Source: Dermatemys mawii (lineage: Eukaryota > Chordata > Testudines > Dermatemydidae). Taken from it: a stretch of DNA of 64,000 nt. The stretch spans positions 57,667,967-57,731,966 of the forward strand of contig ML677334.1 in NCBI GenBank assembly GCA_007922305.1, written 5' to 3'. Of the stretch, positions 60,691 to 64,000 are shown piece by piece. Every line of letters starts with the position of its first letter. Position 1 is the first letter of the stretch. Under the pieces are notes generated by a model. That model was not told the DNA's origin. It searched no databases and saw nothing but the letters and a program-made list of their open reading frames with translations. Made by a program: the position numbers and the translations under genes.

Positions 60691-61230
60691 GGGTAAAAAT
60701 GCCCGCAGGAGGCTCCCAGAGACACAGCAAAGTGCATACAATTGCTATGTTCCTAATGATGGTACAGTACATTAATTCTGGCATACCCCGTTAATTCTGA
60801 GAATCACTACAGAGTGGCGTGGGATGCCGTGATTCTCCTCTTCCACACCTCTCTTGAAGTGCTTCTCAGGTTTGATAGGAAGGAATAGTACCTGCACTCT
60901 GTTCTTGCATAGGATATGTGGGGTTCCAGCTCCTTGCATCCTTCACTACCTCTTTGAACCCAAAGAAGGGCCAGGCAAAAGCTGGCCCTTAATTTTGCAA
61001 TTAGTTATTTATTGTAAAAATATGAGTAAGATGGGTTTTTTTTTTGTCCTTTGTAAAACATTTGTGCCTGAAAATTAAAGAGGATGCACCATAGGTTCCT
61101 CTACTTAGTTAGGGCATGTACTACTACATACAAATATATATCTTGCTTGTTGTCCATAGTATGTTTCTATACGTTTTTTAAAGAACTTCCATTTAATGAG
61201 TGCAATTTAACTCTGTTGTGTTCCTTTTAG

Positions 61231-61392
61231 ATACATTCTGATCATGAAGAGGATCCAGGGGTGGTAATTACTTACACAATTTCTGGCCAAGGAGTGACAG
61301 AACCACCTTATGGATTGTTTGTTATTAATGGAAAAACTGGAGAATTGAACATAACAAGAAAAGTTGACCGAGAAAAAACTTCAATGTTCTTT
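61231..61392 (+). CDS. DSG2: DSG2 exon 4 (EC1)
   Basis: The acceptor is tgttccttttag and the donor gtaagt; 54 codons, phase 0. It starts IHSDHEED, then [20 protein letters not shown] and [16 protein letters not shown]. It contains the cadherin LDRE-like calcium motif (VDRE). It is closest to human DSG2 ([20 protein letters not shown]). Confidence 0.98.
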
Positions 61393-61571
61393 GTAAGTTG
61401 AATTAGCGGGCTATAACTTTCTCTTTTTCTATATGTGCTCTCTCTTAAATTTTTCAAATTAATTGCCATCTCTTTGTTTTAATGTCTCGACTTTTTCTCC
61501 AGTGTAAAGTGATAATTAACAATTTATATCATTGTAGATATTCCTGTTTTCCTGTTATTTGTCTATTTCAG

Positions 61572-61716
61572 CTTAGAGGTTATGCACTTGATCAGAAGGG
61601 GAAAAATGTGGAATACCCAATAGACCTGAGAATTAAAGTTAAGGATATAAATGACAATTTCCCAGTATTTTCAGAGGAAGTTTTTATTGGCTCTGTTGAA
61701 GAGTTAAGTGAATCAG
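61572..61716 (+). CDS. DSG2: DSG2 exon 5 (end of EC1, EC1-EC2 hinge)
   Basis: The acceptor is ttgtctatttcag and the donor gtaaaa; 145 nt, leaving one base. It encodes [20 protein letters not shown], then [20 protein letters not shown] and [15 protein letters not shown] is the EC1-EC2 calcium hinge. SVEELS and GYALD match DSG2 rather than DSG1, DSG3 or DSG4. Confidence 0.98.
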
Positions 61717-64000
61717 GTAAAATACTATTTTTCTAATTGTATTAACATATTAAATAATGGTACTATGTGGTCACTTAACCCCTTCTGCCGTTACTTTTTT
61801 AATAACAGTCCTGTATGGTATGCTTTTCACCACTTCCAAACTGGAGCAGTATATTTGATTTTACTTATTCTCTCAGGAAAAAGACTCTTGAAAGTAAACA
61901 GGCACAAACTTATTTAGTGATAGTTAAAGGTGCATCAGAAAAAAACCTACCTACTCAAAACCTGAAAAGAATGGAAATAATGTAAAGGAAAAGTCTCCTG
62001 CATTCCTTATCACTTTATATAGCTCATAAGGCTTTCATGTCCAGTCCAATAGATACTGAAAAGCAATAGAGACTTTTGCTTCATTAATCATGCAGTATAG
62101 CACAAAACCTTTACCATGACCCCAGCACCTTTTTGTTTCAGCAGAAACAAGCACTGTCATGCTTTTGGGAAGGGTTCACAACTGTGAGTGCCATCCTCAG
62201 GACAGACTGTCAAAAAGCAGGGCAGACACCCCAAGTGGGCTGTATGTTCTATAATTAGACTTCACCAACTCAGTTACAAATGTGAACTCCTGAAACATTG
62301 TAACAGTGTTACCACAGAGTTACAGACTATCCAGTCTATCTTGCCAGCCAGGCTAGCTGTATGGAGTGATAGCTTATTGTTATTCCCCAAAGATCACAAA
62401 AGATTCAGGTTGCTTCCAGTCCTAAGAGACTAGTCACTTACTCCAGATCGATTTGTACTTCAGATCTCACACAAAAGACAATGCTTGTAGCTGAACCTAT
62501 AGTAAACTAACTAAAGATTTATAAGCTAGGCAAAAAGAAATGGGAGAGTTATTTACAGGTTAAAGCAGGCAACATATATACACAAATGAGTTAGTCTGGT
62601 TCCAATAGGTGACGGAGTTGTAATCTGTTAGCACTGAATATATTTTAGGGCTATTCTAGGTTACCCCTAGAGATCTCTGCTTTTCTTTCTGAGCTCCAGG
62701 CCTGTGAGAGTCCAAACAGAAAAGAGATGAAGAATTTTTGTGTCAAATATGTTTATTTCCTCCTTCCAAAATTCAAGCTTTCCTGCACATAGCACCGTCA
62801 TGGGTGTAAGAGTGCCATTAACCCTATCTTTGTATCACAATATTCCACAATGGCACACGTAGTTTAGATAGTCCTTTTTGATGGGCAGGGAAAACCCTCC
62901 TTCTGCTTGGGTTACTAGTTCAAAGCAGGCATTTTTAGTTATAAAGTACAATTTACTTGTAACATTCCATGCTATAAGTTAATACGTAAGATTAATAATG
63001 AATGTTGCAACTTACAAGTACTTTATAGAGTCTGAATGCTAAAAACATCCTTACAAGTCTAGCACCTATCTTGAACAATGCTGGCATACAGGATAGCCAG
63101 TCTGGTTTCCAGCTAAGAATTTGTCAGTATTCAGCTGACACCTACAGCCTTGGCAAGAGCTGATACCTGGTCTACCTGCGTTATAGGCACATATGGTTTT
63201 TTAGAAAGATACTCTGCCATAACATTGCTAAGGTCACTGCAATGCTGTCCAGAGACTCTGCAATCTGCCATAATAAAGGTTAATTAGAAAGCAGCTTTGA
63301 ACCAGGCCACTTGCTTGAGATGTCGAGAAATTCCAGGTCTATAAAATTTGTGAAGTGGAAAAGAGAGACATAGCATTGGAAGAATGGAGAAAGCAACCTC
63401 CTCGTTTCTAAATGACACCCATCACCGTTCTCCTTAGGAACAATTTTGCTAGGATCAGACTGACATATGAAAATGTGAGCTGTGGAAAGGCCCCAGGACA
63501 TTCAAGTTTTGATCTGGGAGGGTGGCTGCAGAGCAGGTAAGCAGGGGAACTCCATGCACTCCTGTGATGCTGCAGCTGGACTCCTCATGAGCATTGCATA
63601 GCTCAGCATATATGATGGGCAAGTAGATAAATGGTTACTGAGTCTGAGATTACCCATATCCAGTGACCAAAAAACCCTATAAGGAGTGTGCAGGGATTGC
63701 AGCCCCCTTTCAATTCAGCTTTCCGGAGTGGATTACATACCCTCATTCCCATTTCACTTCATCAGGCAAAGCATATTCACTTGCATGTTTAACTGCAGGT
63801 TAGAGAGGAATATTTCACCCTTATCAAATGCTGGCCTCATCCAAAGCCCATTGACGTCAATGAGGTCAACAGACAGACTGCAAGTGGTTTCAGATCAGGC
63901 CTCTAGGAGGTGGAAACGTCTGTAGTTAAGAAAGGAGTGTTTTGGGAAAAGAGCTTGATAAATCCTTTACACTGTATCCATTTCAGCCTGATGGTGATCA
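61717..64000 (+). other. DSG2 intron 5, partial
   Basis: AT-rich with no recognised exon or clear repeat. The next exon should start with two bases completing a codon followed by a TLVM-like EC2 start; that sequence does not occur before the window ends. Confidence 0.65.

Larger units (their letters stand above)
42180..64000 (+). other. DSG2: DSG2 gene, 5' part (gene overview)
   Basis: Coding exons lie at 42180-42230, 53265-53300, 54648-54782, 61231-61392 and 61572-61716. They join in frame to give signal peptide, propeptide with an RQKR furin-type site, and EC1 up to the EC1-EC2 hinge. The start MAR, the microexon [33 protein letters not shown] and SVEELSES are all closest to human DSG2 ([37 protein letters not shown]). 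DSG2 is the broadly expressed desmoglein of simple epithelia, basal epidermis and heart. Exon 6 onward lies right of the window; its expected DADEPN block is not found up to 64000. Confidence 0.9.

Overview
This is vertebrate nuclear DNA, most likely from a turtle. It has spliced genes with long AT-rich introns, one CpG island, and a repeat set I associate with turtle genomes: CR1 LINE tails, hAT-type MITEs, a repeat ending in ATGCATCTGATGAAGTGGG, and Penelope-like fragments. The species assignment rests on repeat recognition and is an inference. There are no operons, CRISPR arrays, or recognisable tRNA or rRNA genes.

The window holds parts of two desmosomal cadherin genes in tandem on the + strand. 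Positions 1-24618 carry the last eleven coding exons of a DSG1-like desmoglein: extracellular cadherin repeats EC2-EC4, a cysteine-bearing membrane-proximal EA domain, one transmembrane helix, the plakoglobin-binding cytoplasmic segment, five repeat-unit-domain copies and a glycine-rich tail ending at a TAA. All eleven exons have consensus splice sites and consistent phases. A possible long 3' UTR follows, up to about 29.6 kb. Positions 29.6-41.4 kb are intergenic with scattered old repeats.

A CpG island (about 41.44-42.57 kb) contains the first exon of DSG2. Its next four coding exons are at 53265-53300 (a 36-nt microexon), 54648-54782, 61231-61392 and 61572-61716. The gene runs off the right edge after exon 5. 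Both proteins are single-pass desmosomal adhesion receptors that bind desmocollins or desmogleins outside the cell and plakoglobin/plakophilin inside.

The accessory content lies in the introns. Four copies of a Penelope-like/hammerhead-type repeat are present. One has inverted long arms, a decayed GIY-YIG endonuclease core and flanking duplications. Several hAT MITEs have clean 8-bp target-site duplications. There is a decayed hAT transposase next to the DSG2 microexon. In DSG2 intron 3 (57.0-58.7 kb, minus strand) lies a broken copy of a large zinc-ribbon transposase-like gene that I cannot place in a named superfamily. The last two items and the Penelope/hammerhead repeats are the best candidates for new biology. 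The gene order DSG1-like directly followed by DSG2, with no DSG4 or DSG3 between, differs from the human cluster.
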